Shown here: positions 24,006-35,182 of the stretch, piece after piece | Layout: the number at the start of each line of letters is the position of its first letter | How positions within the stretch are numbered: the first letter of the stretch is position 1 | Source of the DNA: Obelidium mucronatum | Taxonomy: Eukaryota; Chytridiomycota; Chytridiomycetes; Chytridiales; Chytriomycetaceae | Direction of reading: 5' to 3' | Length of the DNA stretch: 64,000 nucleotides | Assembly (NCBI GenBank): GCA_025765595.1 | Contig: JAIVFH010000058.1 | Coordinates: 160,742 to 224,741 of the forward strand | Translations under genes and position numbers: made by a program | The notes under the pieces: generated by a model | What the model was told of the DNA's origin: nothing | Databases searched by the model: none | Seen by the model: only the letters and a program-made list of their open reading frames with translations

Positions 24006-26534
24006 TTATTCAGTCACTCCGCTTGGGACGACGGTACCAAAGTCACTTGACACACTGTACAAGCGAATAATAGGCTTATTTGCATCCTTCACCATCACGT
24101 ATTTACCATCAGACCAACCAAAAATTAGGTCAACCATAGCACGCAAAATACCCCATCCGGCACCAGTAGCATAATTCATCTGCTGGGCAAACTCAACAGG
24201 TTTCACCGTCATACCTGCCAGAACTCCATGCTTGGTGCGATCCTTGATATTACTACGGGATACAAATCCAATCTTCATGACGTCTGCACCAGACAGAATC
24301 GACTCCACAGTCCAACGAACAAGTTTGTTTCCGTTGTTCTTGATTTCGCTCACCATCACTGCACCACGCTGCTGGTCCAATTTAGCACGCCAGTCAGGTG
24401 CGCCACCACTTCCAACAGCACGACTATCAAACTCATTCAGGCATCTCACTGTGGAGAATAAGACATTATTAATGTCAACAGGGGTACTCAAGACAGACTC
24501 TTCCAACACATCGGAGAGGTCATCATTGTTGACTCCTTCCACAACGGCATCCAACGTAGTACGGGCAATAAGGGAAATATCATCCCCCAAATCCCACTTG
24601 CGGTAACGTTGAATTCCACTAGCAAGTGGAAGACCCCCAGAAGCTTCAGCTTCGGGTGAAAACGGCGATTCCTCTTTTAACAAGAATGGTTCAGTGTCAG
24701 TCTTGAGCACTTGCGCTGCGTAGTTCTGCAAAATTTGCGTGGATTCTTGAGCCAGAAACGTCGGTGTGTTGAGAGTATCCGTCTCGTTCTCGACAGGAGG
24801 TTCCGTTGCGTTTTCGTTCACAGTATTCAAATCAAAGTAACCGCCATCTCTCTTGTCGAAAACAATGCGATCAGCTGTTTTGGTAATAACAAGATCCCAT
24901 CCATAAACACTTTTGCCGCAACACATGATTGCTGCAACTACGTCGGCACTTGCAATGACAACTCGGCCTTCAGTTTGGTCGGCATAGGACTGCAACAATG
25001 GATCAGCAGAAGCGGTTGGATTGGTGTGGGTGAAGCCAGATGCCGCAGTCGGGTTCAGACGCTTCTCCGTTTTTGTGGTCAAACGATCGTACGACTTGTC
25101 GTAGAATTGGCACTTTCCGTGAGCCGACCTGCAGTATTGTTAAATACGGAATATGGAGAAATTACCAAGAGATAAAATGGGGAAAGTAAAGAAGCATCAG
25201 GGTGTGAATACAAAAGATTGGACTCCAGAATGTGTTGTCAGGCAATCGGATTAAGAGGTCATCAGGTGCTAGAAAGAGAGGCGAGCTCGAAAAAATACAC
25301 GTACAAGTCTTCCGGATCCTCAACTTCAAAGTAGAGTTTTCCTAAACGGTTGAACTCAATTTCTTCCATGACTTTCCAGTCAATTCCAACAGCAATAGAA
25401 GCGTCACGGAGACGAGTGACTTTATCATTGTAGCGACCCCCAAAGCCACCACGACGAGCGTAACCACCTCGTGCTGGTTGCGCACCGGCCTTGAATCTAC
25501 GTTGAAAGTAACACAAGGAGTAAGCATTTCAAGTACAATTAAAAAAAGTATACAAGAGGCCGACTGCATCAGACAGTGTGAATATACGATTTCAGCTCCA
25601 TTAATTTGAATTGTCAGCAATCGTGTGTCATCACTTGCAGGAGATGAAAAAAAAAAAAACACGCAACCTAAAGAAAAATGTAAGCAAAAGCAAAAAGGAG
25701 ATAAAGGCAAGAAATTAGAAGAAAAGGAATCAGACAGTGTGAATATGATATTAATGACCCCACAACGTGTGTCGGTTATCAAACGTCATCATTGAAAGGA
25801 ATTGCACGAAAAAAGAGAAGAAACCAGTGCTAACCTGTTTGCAAATGTAGCTACGTTTCCGGCAGGAGCAGCACCGCCACCGCGCTTCTGAGCGTAAGAA
25901 CCTTGGTAGTTCTTGTTGGTGAGCTTTCTCACAGCACCAGTACCGGCTGTTGGAACACGGTCAACCACCGAAAAGGAAGCTTCGTCCAACAGCTCATTGT
26001 TCGAAAAGGCGAAGGCAAAAGCCGAGGCAGTTCCTGAGCCGACAGCTTCATTGTTATTTCCAAAGTTTCTACGTGTGTTGCGCTGATTTGTTTGTTCTGT
26101 TTTTCAACAGTTTTTAGAAGAAAAAAAGAAAAAGCAACAAACAAACCATCCGCAGCTTGACCAACAGGCGCCGACCAATCAGCCTATGTAGAAGGAGTTA
26201 AATAAATTCGTTCCATACCGTTAATTTGACTGAAATTCGTCCACTTACGACTTTGCCAATGCGATCAAATCGAGAGAAAGGCGCATATGGCACTTGGTTG
26301 AGTGCCGCAAATACTTCCAGACCTTCTGCAGAAGCTGGAGGTCCCCAACCTCCGGGATTGTCGATAATACTTGGAAGCAAAAAGGATGGCGGAGCCGCTG
26401 TTGGCAAGGACGACTTTAGACCCGATGCATGCAATCCGATAACCCTCTTCGCGAATGTGCGAAAACCCGCTCTTACCAGCACTTCTGGCGGGAGACTTGG
26501 ACCTCGTTGGTGACTTGCTCTTTCCTCTTCCCAT
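24006..26534 (-). CDS. Translation initiation factor eIF3 subunit d (606 aa, 6 exons)
   Basis: eIF3d is the cap-contacting subunit of eIF3. Exons: 26534-26477, 26397-26249, 26183-26147, 26096-25835, 25496-25305, 25128-24006. Conserved blocks: IIDNPGGWGPP and PYAPFSRFDRIGKVADWS at the start; RLTTKTEKRL; IMCCGKSVYGWDLVI; FDKRDGGYFDL; NEPP-like TEPPVENE; YRKWDLGDDI; WRAKLDQQRGAVMVSEIKNN; GWGILRAMVDLI; DANKPIIRLYS. The first exon (Ser/Arg/Lys-rich, MGRGKSKSPTRSKS) and its 79-nt intron are the least certain; other starts would lengthen exon 2. The acidic tail of animal eIF3d is absent. Introns 4 (338 nt) and 5 (176 nt) are much longer than others here because they hold snoRNA candidates. Confidence 0.93.
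25193..25270 (-). ncRNA. Box C/D snoRNA candidate in eIF3d intron 5
   Basis: On the minus strand: AGCA-C, C-box CTGATGA (25265-25259; first base off consensus), CCGATTG followed by D' CTGA, then TTTTGTATTCACACC directly before D-box CTGA (25200-25197), then TGCT. AGCA and TGCT form the terminal stem. TTTGTATTCACAC is antisense to GTGTGAATACAAA in conserved 25S rRNA (from memory). Target nucleotide by the D+5 rule: a U within that segment. Confidence 0.65.
25564..25640 (-). ncRNA. Box C/D snoRNA candidate in eIF3d intron 4, proximal copy
   Basis: Strongest of the set: 5' CTGCA, C-box GTGATGA (25634-25628), CACACGATTG then D' CTGA, guide TATTCACACTG, D-box CTGA (25572-25569), 3' TGCAG. CTGCA/TGCAG is a perfect 5-bp terminal stem. 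The guide is antisense to CAGTGTGAATA of 25S rRNA, overlapping the target of the intron 5 copy; the CGATTG-CTGACAA part is also shared with it. Confidence 0.72.
25725..25797 (-). ncRNA. Box C/D snoRNA candidate in eIF3d intron 4, distal copy
   Basis: C-box ATGATGA (25792-25786) and D-box CTGA (25733-25730) are 62 nt apart end to end. The D guide CATATTCACACTGT matches that of the neighbouring candidate. No clear terminal stem is visible, so it may be a diverged or dead copy. Confidence 0.5.
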
Positions 26535-26716
26535 TTTGCAAGAAATTTCAGGAAAATAAAAAAGTGCTTTTGTTAAAATCGACGAAGTTGAGAACTTGAA
26601 CGAGGCAGCCCGAGTACTGGTCGTGGTGAAAAGGCCAGGGGAATGTGGAGCCATTGCTGAAGATTTTATCTTTTGATAGACTTCTCCTTTCGAAAAGGTT
26701 TCTTTATGACACGACA

Positions 26717-26817
26717 GCCACGATTTAAATTCACCGTTTAAACTTTAGGGAATAGCATAAAAATCAAGAGTTCCTTCATCTTGAATATCAACTGAATCAA
26801 CCACTTCTACAGGGCAT
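26717..26817 (-). repeat. Decayed duplicate of the member C C-terminal coding segment
   Basis: About 100 bp here repeat 26862-26962 (offset 145 bp) with scattered changes. Read on the minus strand it would encode the same CPVEVV.SVDIQDEGTL.FYAIP segment, but an in-frame TAA follows AIP. The present stop of member C (26807) lies inside this duplicate. Confidence 0.75.
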
Positions 26818-28599
26818 GTAAACTGGCATCTGGGAAACAATTCCTCAACTGTACGTACAGCCATGATTTAAATTCACCCTCCAAACTTTCGGGAATAGCG
26901 TAAAATTCAAGAGTTCCTTCATCTTGAATATCAACTGACTCAACCACTTCTACAGGACATTCTTCTTCTTCCAGAAACGCCGCGATTCCTTTTTGAATAG
27001 CAATCTTCAACTCAAAAGGTATCAAATCGAACTCAGGCATCATTTTAAAGAGGATTCTAAGCTCAAGTATTAATCTTCAGTGTTGTATCTTATGACTACT
27101 TACGTTTGGTGACAGACGGCTGATTCGTACTCATCAACCCCATCAGAACTTGAAGTGTTGTCAACGATTCCTAGACTTGGAATATCCTCCACTAAATCTT
27201 CTTCAAGAGTTCTATCATCCACTCGTTGTCCAATCTTTAATTTGCCATCCAATGTCTGTTCTAACAGTTTATCATTCAGACTGTTCCCATTTTCTAAATC
27301 CATTTCTATCCGGTTTTCTTTAACATCACTATTTTCCTCAGGCATCAATTCTTCTTGAATCTCACCATCTTCTAAATTCCCATCCCAGCCACTGTCACAT
27401 CTCTTAAAAGCGTCTGTGCCCAAATAACTTTGCTCCAACACCACAGAGTCTTGACCTTTTAAATTCTTCAGGGGTTCACCATCTTCTAACTCTATCACTG
27501 ATCCTCCCATCACCTCGTTACTACTCAAAGCAATCTCATTCAAAGTGCAATAAGAGGTAAATCGCGGCGAAGCCGGCTTCAAACCAGCCCCGGGCACTCC
27601 CGCCACCATGTATCGATAAAACTCCACCCACAACGACTGAGGAATAACAAAGAATCGAACCGGCCCTTCTTTAAACCAACATGTAGTATCCGGGGTCTCC
27701 TTGAACAAACATAGGTTCTCGTACTTTTTTCGAAACGCTCCCGCACACTCCATCAAGTCAAGATTGTTCAATGGGACGGTTTCGGAGCTGACAATCTCGT
27801 TCCATGGCACGACTTCTTCACCAATACATTGCAGGCAATGGATGCGAACTTTCTGGATTTTCGTTTGAGAGAACTCTTTGCATGGACAGTATAGTTTTCC
27901 ATCAGCCTCATTGCGATTCAGTCTGGCCTTGGCTCCACCACGGAATTCGACGTCAAATGCTTTCCCGTGCACCTTTCGAGTATGTTTATCCAAGGCTGCT
28001 CGATTTTTGAAGAGTGCATTCTTGCAGAGTTTTGCTGTACACTTAACGGCCGAAATGAGAGCTGGGTCTTCTTCCTCGATTTTCCTCTTTTTCGGATTGT
28101 TTGGCTTTTCTTCGTCAGTTTCTTTGTTTGTCAAATGAAGCAACTGGAGTGTTTGTCTTCGCATTTGCAGATCGGCATTCAATTTTGACATCTTGTGGAG
28201 CTGTTCCTTCAGAGCAACGATCTCCAGCTCCAAACCTGCACTCCGTTTTTGCTCCTTTGTCAAGGAACCCTTGGCCAAAGTCAAATCACTCTGCACCTTC
28301 TCCAAGAGACTGTTGGAGACAGTCAAAGCCCTTCGCTCCTTCTCCAACGAAGTACTGGTCACATTCAACGCATTCGTCACCGCCCGCAACTTGTGTTGCA
28401 TCGCGATATTCTGAGCCTGTATTTGCCACATTGCAGCAGAATAAGGGTTCGCTTCCAATCTTGCAGTGGAGGATGTGTTCGTATGAGCTGTAAGGGGTAT
28501 TATCGGAGTGCTGTCCATAGGAACATTACTTCCACTACCACTAGTCTTGAGATAGAGAGGCTCGAGCCTTCGGGTGGGGGGCATTCGATCAGAATACAT
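26807..28599 (-). CDS. Family member C: coiled-coil / zinc-finger protein of unknown function (581 aa)
   Basis: Exons 28599-27104 and 27056-26807 (47-nt intron, phase 2). Order: variable N-terminus; long coiled coil (about 75-165); basic KKRKIEEE (nuclear-signal-like); finger VKCTAKLCKNALF..LDKHTRKVH; second finger LYCPCKEFSQTK..IHCLQCIG; PWNEIV and FRKKYENL block with a FFVIPQSLWVEFYRYMV segment like member B; acidic linker; C-terminal module MMPEFDLI..AIQKGIAAFLEEEE..WLYVQLRNCFPDA. Shares architecture with A and B at 10.5-13.8 kb, so it is a dispersed paralog. The tail after FPDAS comes from read-through into a local duplicate. Confidence 0.72.
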
Positions 28600-28621
28600 T
28601 TTTTATGAAAAAACAAAACCA

Positions 28622-30061
28622 TTATTTTGCTGCCTCCTGATGATCCTTTGGCCCAAGTCTCACAACCTTCCCCACTCCCTTTGTTCTTCCCTCTCGAAAC
28701 AACAGCCGAGTTCCCACTTTCAAGTACTCCGGACAACGCATAAAGCGAAACTGAACTAAGGCACGATCTCCCGTCCTCAAGACAGTTTGATTCATTCCAA
28801 CAATCTTGGCAGTTTGTCTAACTCCACCGCAATGCAACATCGCCTGATACTTTGTACTGATGGTAGTGCTGTGGTACAATACCAAAATCTCGGCTTCAAA
28901 CTCAAAGTATGCTTTTGCATCTGCTGCTTTGCTCAACATGACCATTCCTTTCCGGATGTTGCTGCGCTTGATTTTCTTCAATGCGAACGATGCACTTTGT
29001 CCCGCCGATGCAACGGGAACATTCACGCGCTTACGCTGAATAGATTTAACAATCGTTGGAGTAAATTGACCCGTGCTGTCTGGCCCAATCAGGAGATTGT
29101 CACCAACGTGAACAATGCCATTGACAAGAGTTCCATTCACTACTGTTCCCACACCAGGAACACTGAAAGTATCAGTAATCTGATATTCAACAGGAGCATT
29201 CGCATTGTAATGACCCTGGCTGTTGGAACGCAACACATTCAGGAATAGCTTAAGCAAATCAAGACCCTCTCCAGTCAAATTAGATATCTGGAAAATGGGG
29301 CAGACTCTGCGAATTTTCGTAAGAATGAGTTGTCGCAATGAAAACCATCGTTTTTTTTTTTGGTGTACCTTTCAGAGACAAAGTTTCCAGCAGTCATCAA
29401 CACATCACCAACAGTCTTGATAAACATTGGAATCTTACGGCAGCCACTGCTTTTAAGAATTTTGGTCAACTGTTTGATTGTACCCTCCAAGACGTTCGGA
29501 GGACACATGTCAATTTTAGTGATGCATATGTACACGGGCACGTTCAATGCCAAGGCCAACCCAAGATGCTCTGAATGGGAACGTTAGATACAAACCCCAC
29601 TTCAAAATTTTTATCACCTTTCGTCATTCCAATTATCCCAGCATTAGCACCAATCATCAGCATTACAAAGTCAGGGGAGCATCCAGTCATTCCAAATACA
29701 GTCGTCTTCAAATACTTTTCGTGACCAGCAAGGTCAAAAAAGGATATGACCTTTCGGAAATCATTTTTTTAAGCCACAAAATTAAAAAGACGAAAAAATG
29801 AAAAATGAAAAAAACCTTTGACGCATGCCCAGTCACATCATCCCACGTCAACTTTTGCTTGCTTCCAACAGTCCCATGGACTAAATCCGAGGTGACAACC
29901 TCACCCGTCGAAGTGAAACCCATAATTTCAAGTCCAACAGAAGAAGTTCTACCAGTCTCCAATTCATGCTTGTGGCGAAACAAGTTGACACGAGCCTTTC
30001 CTCGCCCATCATCGAGCACATTCTTGGTAAGGACTCCCAAAAGAGTTGATTTTCCTAAGCC

Positions 30062-30095
<34 letters not shown>

Positions 30096-31219
30096 AAGGA
30101 AAACGAGATAGGCACACCCAAGGACACAAACCTGCATCGACATTTCCAACAACAGCTATCCTCAGTTCATTCATATCTTCAACTTGTCCGGCACGTTTTC
30201 TAATGACAACATGTGCATAGAAATATCCATTTTCCTTGATGGCATCGCCACCCGCAATGGTAGGCGACAGTGATTTGGCAGAGTCAGCGGATGCAGTGAG
30301 AGGGCTATGAGATTTTTCAGCAGTTTCATTTGGAGAAGTAACTTGGTCCTAAAAAAAAACTTGTTGGTTTAATTCCCAGGAAGTCAAAAACGTCAAAGTA
30401 GAAAATCAGTCTTACAGTTGTAGCCGAGACAGGGCTATCAGATTCAGGAGCGGTCGAGTTTGCAGTCTTGAATTGAGAGGACATATTAAAATCTAGAGAG
30501 AGAGAGATGGCGGGAAAAACGAAACGAACCACATTGTTTGAAAGTTGAAGAGTCAGCGACCGCCTTTCATACAGCACTGTCACGTCACATTTTAAACCAT
30601 TCGCACATTTTCGGAGGTTTCTGATGGCTTCTTCATACTCAGACTTGGTCAGATTCATTGAACTTCCATCATCCTCAACACCAATTTCAAGAACAGTTTC
30701 GCCTGGAAAAAAAAACCCAAGAAGAGAAGAAACACAAGTTAATATGGGCGTGCAGTTGAGTGTGGGCACAAGTAGTGTCAAAGCAGAACCAATGAACATG
30801 AAACGTGTGGCCCAGTTGGGGCCACCCAACGGTACAAAGCACACAGGCTAAGCCCACACACACAAGGAGCACACACCTTGGCCTTGGTCGATGCGGGCAG
30901 TCAGCAGCGCCGATAGCTTTGCCATTTGCGCTTCCGTCTGATTAACATAGAGAGACTGTTTGTTTCTGAGTTTAACAGAGAGCGAGCAGATCCAGGGCGA
31001 TGCAAAGCCAGAAGCCGGTATTTTTACCTTCTGAGAAAGCTGCATATCGGCAAACTGAAGCAGAGAATGCTCAGTGTCGTCGGCATCGTCTTCACCTTCG
31101 TCGTCCGAGCCGTCCCGCATGTCCAAGTTCAGGGCCGCCTGAGCGAGCAGTTTGTGCGCAAGCGACGCCGCTGTAGAGGCGCCAGGTGCAACGCCTGGCT
31201 TCGAAATTGCAGTGCTCAT
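28622..31219 (-). CDS. GTPBP1/2-like translational GTPase (701 aa, 7 exons)
   Basis: Elongation-factor-like GTPase family. Exons: 31219-30877, 30702-30416, 30348-30132, 30054-29816, 29750-29618, 29570-29369, 29306-28622. G1 reads [15 protein letters not shown] and is split by intron 3; then [35 protein letters not shown] (G3), TKIDMCPPN (G4), ISNLTGEG (G5 region), and beta-barrel domains [20 protein letters not shown] and C-terminal [13 protein letters not shown]. The N-terminal region contains [16 protein letters not shown], typical of GTPBP1. Intron 3 (30131-30055) includes 31 consecutive G on the plus strand; intron 1 is 174 nt. A 90-nt in-frame segment of exon 1 (the [12 protein letters not shown] part) could be an extra intron. 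Confidence 0.9.
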
Positions 31220-31345
31220 TGTTGTCTTTGTTTTTGAGGAATTTGTCGAATATAAAGTCAATAAAAGGTATGTGATTCACCGCAAACTTCGCCACTTGAA
31301 ACCGCCCTCTCTCATACTTTTCTCCTTTCTCGGCTTCTGGGTCCT

Positions 31346-32857
31346 TCACACAGCAGCAGCAGCGTTTCCAAGTGCCCTCACGACTCCCCCCACAGTGTCA
31401 CCAAAACAGAAAAAGTTACAAACATCCACTTCCTTCCCAGACACAATATTCAGCACGTCTTGAGATACAATTCCACCGACTATGGCGCATACTGGGCTGA
31501 GTTCCAGCTGAGCCTGTTGGGCGAGATTTCTATTTTTTTTTTCTCAATAAAAGCAAGACAACATTCATTTCAAGTGCTTTCACCTGATAATATCTTCTGT
31601 CAAAAGAGTTTTCAATATTGTGGCATCTCCTCCAGTCGCGGCAATGTAATTTTGACGAAGTTTCAAGAGATCCTCCGCATCGTTAGCGGAGTCAGGGTTC
31701 GGGAGCCTCTTGTGTTCTCTTTCATATTCCCAAAGCACTAAAAAAAGGAGGAATGGTAATTTAAACATATAATAAATCACGCTTCTGGAAAAGATTCCCT
31801 CACATTGCAGTCCAAAATAGACGGGAGATACACGCTTGAGGACTCTTGCCTTCATCGTGTCGAACTTGGTAGTGCATGCTGTCTCCAGACTGACATATGA
31901 CTCGGTTTTTTTTGTTCGTTTAACAGTAGTAACTCCATCTGACGTCGTGCTACGTTCTCTGCGGTGGTAAACTTAAAAAAAATAATTTGTGAAACAAAAA
32001 ACAAAAACACTCAACTCGACATATTCATAATTCAAAAGATCCGCAAACATGTATCCGTGAGTTCCAAAAACCGCAGCAGAAATAAATCTGATCCCTTGAT
32101 TGCGACACACGTTGTTGATACGAACCTATGGGAAGGATAGCTAAGAATTACAAAAAAAAAAGGAACACCTCATGATCTTCCAATTTCCATAACGACGAAA
32201 AAGGATTGCAACTCACGAGAGAATCAAAGTGGACTTTTCCCGCGACAAGAACCAAATCAAAGTCTGCGAAAAAGGAATCTGACACAGACTCAACGTTTTC
32301 ATGCATTACTTCCAAATTCACACGAGGATTCAAGTTGCGGATACGAGGAGCCACAGCGTCTGCGATCTTTGCAACAAGAATTGGGACAGAGGTGAGCAAC
32401 GGTGAGGAAAGAATGAAGTTCTGCCTACATTCTTTCCAATGTCTTCCACAGTCAGAAAAAACTGTGCTCCCAAGTCTCTCTCCACAACGATATGCGAATC
32501 AAGTAGTGTTACTCGTCCAATGCCGGCAAGAACAATGTTTTTGCAGATTTCATTCGAGAGCCCACAAATACCAGCAACAAGGATTCGCGACGTGCGCATT
32601 CTACGAGTCGGTGAGTGGAGGAGGTTCTACAAGCACGAAGATGGTGGAGTATCTTACTTTGTCTGAGCCTCCAAACCCCAAAGCCGGATCTGTCGGTCAT
32701 ACAACTCCATCTCTTCGGCAGACATGGCAACAGCCGTGGACTCGACACTCTCTGGCTCCAGTTCCTTGGTGCGTTGTTTTTTGGCCATCCGCGGCGAAGG
32801 AGAAGGCGCTGCTGCTCGACTTACTGCTGGACGCTTGTTGCTCGGAGTGTTGGTCAT
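31346..32857 (-). CDS. AOS1: SUMO-activating enzyme subunit 1 (SAE1/AOS1, 374 aa, 7 exons)
   Basis: Partner of UBA2 in the SUMO E1, contributing to the adenylation half. Exons: 32857-32658, 32600-32429, 32366-32217, 32125-32016, 31958-31804, 31737-31584, 31529-31346. After a basic N-terminus: ELYDRQIRLWGLEAQTK, MRTSRILVAGICGLSNEICK, NIVLAGIGRVTLLDS, RNLNPRVNLEV, DFDLVLV, INNVCRNQGIRF, FGTHGYMFADLLNYEY-VEE, and the C-terminal SPVCAIVGGIVSQDVL and NFFCFGDTVGG. The family lacks a catalytic cysteine and none is expected. A basic, Pro/Ser-rich stretch at residues 5-32 could be a nuclear signal. Divergent from the F-box gene. Confidence 0.92.
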
Positions 32858-33097
32858 TTGGAAAGAAAAACACGCGTTGAGTATTCATACAAACATCATG
32901 CTATTCCCGTGTGAAGAAAAAGCATGTGGGCAGCGAGGAATATTGGGGAGGTGAGGCAGCATCTACACGTTTGGACTACAAAAGCAGCGTCCAGCAGAAT
33001 CTTGCATCGCGGTATTTATTTTTCAAGGATTACTCTGAACAAGTTAACCAAGTACGATTGGCGTGAATTTGAAAAGTGTTTGGTCGCCAAAGAATAA
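32858..33097. promoter_or_regulatory. Divergent promoter region between SAE1 and the F-box gene
   Basis: 240 bp separate the two outward-facing ATGs. No clear TATA element; T-rich and A-rich runs occur near 33010-33025. Inferred to drive both genes from position only. Confidence 0.45.
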
Positions 33098-35122
33098 ATG
33101 ACCCAGAAACAGACACTCCGTCTTCCCCGCGATGTTGCCGACCACATTATGCGGTTTGTAGCGGGCGACAACAAGCCGGATCTTCTCGAATGCGCGCTCG
33201 TGAGTCGCTGGTTCGGCGCCAGTGCGCTCGCGCAGCTGTGGCGGACAGTGACGCTTCCGGTCAACGAATGTGAGAGAGGGAGTGTGTGCGAGTGTGTGGC
33301 CTAAACCCGTCCTTCGCCAGGGGACGCGCTGCGGCCGCTGTTTGCGCGGGCGCCGCGGCTGCACTGCGACTACCGCCAGTTTGTGCACGCGCTGCTGCTG
33401 CTGGCGCCGCCGGCGTCTTCGGCGGCGGCGCCGTCGTCGTCGGCGTCCTCGGCGTCGTCGTCCGCGTCCGCGTCGGCGCCGCCGCCCGCCGCGCTGGGCC
33501 TCGCGCGCTTCGTCGCCGGCGTCGGCGCGCGGCTGCGCGTGCTCGTGGTCGACGCGTCCGTGTTCTGCGACGACGACCTGTGGGTCATTTCGAGCAAATG
33601 CACGGGTCTCGAGTCCATCTCGCTGGCGTCGTTTTCGGCGGCAAACGCGGTGGGTGCGCAGAAGTTTCGCTTGTTTTCCACTTCTGATCAAAGTGTTTAG
33701 GATCCGCCGTCGCCGTCAATGATGGCCATGGGTGCCGCATCAAAGACTGGTGCTCTGGGACACGGGAGAATAACTGATGATGGTCTGATTTCAGTGGTTT
33801 CGCATTGCAAACACCTCAAACACTTGCGGTTACGCGCTCTGGGCCACTCATCCCCCCTTTTCTCGGAGAGAGGCTTTGATGCTGTAGCTCAATCTTGTTC
33901 GCGTCTCAAAACATTTGCGTTGGAATGGTCAGGAAGCCATGGAGGGAGAACAAGTAATCGCAGCAATAAGGAGGACACCTTAAACACCGCTTCGGCGATT
34001 TGCCGCATCATAGAAGCGAATCCCAATTTGACTATCTTGTCCGTAGACTGGTGTTTAATTGGTCGAGAGTTTGAAATTGTCATTGAAGCTGCTTGTGCCC
34101 ATTTATCCAAGTTGGAGCTGCTACGAGTTGGGGGATTTCACTCTCTTGCCACCATTGCCCCCCTCATTAGATGCAATCCTTCCTTGACTCAGCTAATTCT
34201 GCTCGACATGATGACCACAACAATTTCTCCATCAGAGATTGAGATGTTCTTTTATGATAATGATCTAAATAGACCTCCGCTGCATAACGCAATAGAGTCT
34301 GCAGAACATCCACCAGTTACAAATCGAGAGTTTACCCTTCGCCTTGAAACACTGGAGTTGGATGGAACTGGTCATATTTTGTCAACTCTACCGCTTGTTT
34401 CCCGATTCTCCAACCTAACTCGTCTTAAAGTCGCACCTTCACGACTGTCTGCGTCCATGCCATTTGAGCGTACGGATTCTCTTGTGAGCGATGCAATCAA
34501 GGTTCTGCCGAATCTCAAGTATTTGGAAATACCGATTGTTGGAAACGGACCCATTTTCGCGGTAACAGAGTCTTGCCTGAAACTGGAAGAGTTTGATTTG
34601 GTGGATGGTGCCCAAGTAATTATTATAACCATGACTTGATTGCCAACTTTCACTGATCCCGTTAATTTTCTCAATTTTGGTCACAAGGTAACAGATCAGG
34701 CTATTATTCTGCTTGTAAAAGCGTGTCATCGATTGAAACATCTGCACCTGGGATCTGCTGCTACAACGACAGACGCGTCACTTCTCGTTGTTGCTCGAAC
34801 TCTCAACAAAAACCTTATATCATTGACTCTTCCATTCCGAAACTTGAATCTGACATATCGGGTTTTGGACGAGCTGTGTCAGTATTGTCCAAATTTGGAA
34901 ACTTTGCTGAATGTGCCTGTTCTTGGAAACATTGGCAATTGCGGAGTCACAAAAGAAACGGTTCTTTCAACAGTCCCCCTAATGAGGCGACTGAAAAAAT
35001 TGGGGCTTTGTTTTGTTGGTGTTGGGATGCAAGGCGTATTTGGTATCTTCATGTCACGGTTTGAAATCGAGAATCTGAAAAAGACATGTGTGAGACTGAA
35101 GACTGTTGTAATGAACGCGTGA
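33098..35122 (+). CDS. F-box / leucine-rich-repeat protein (616 aa, 4 exons)
   Basis: Probable SCF ubiquitin-ligase substrate adaptor. Exons: 33098-33269, 33321-33649, 33701-34615, 34688-35122. Residues 8-55 are an F-box: RLPRDVADHIMRFV..LLECALVSRWFGASALAQLWRTV. Downstream, LRR-like units recur (LKHLRLRALG, NLTILSVDWC, LELLRVGGF, LETLELDGTG, LKHLHLGSA, LETLLNVPV). Exon 2 is extremely GC-rich and encodes an Ala/Ser-rich loop between conserved parts. Substrate unknown. Confidence 0.8.
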
Positions 35123-35182
35123 AAGTTACTCTCTCCTGATTGCCGTTTTTTTTTTTGCAACTTTCTCAAAGTGTTGTTAAAT

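Noticed and set aside
30064..30094. G31 run as telomere remnant or regulatory quadruplex
   Set aside because: No telomere hexamer repeats around it; it lies within an intron that splits the GTPase P-loop, so it is listed with the homopolymer introns.
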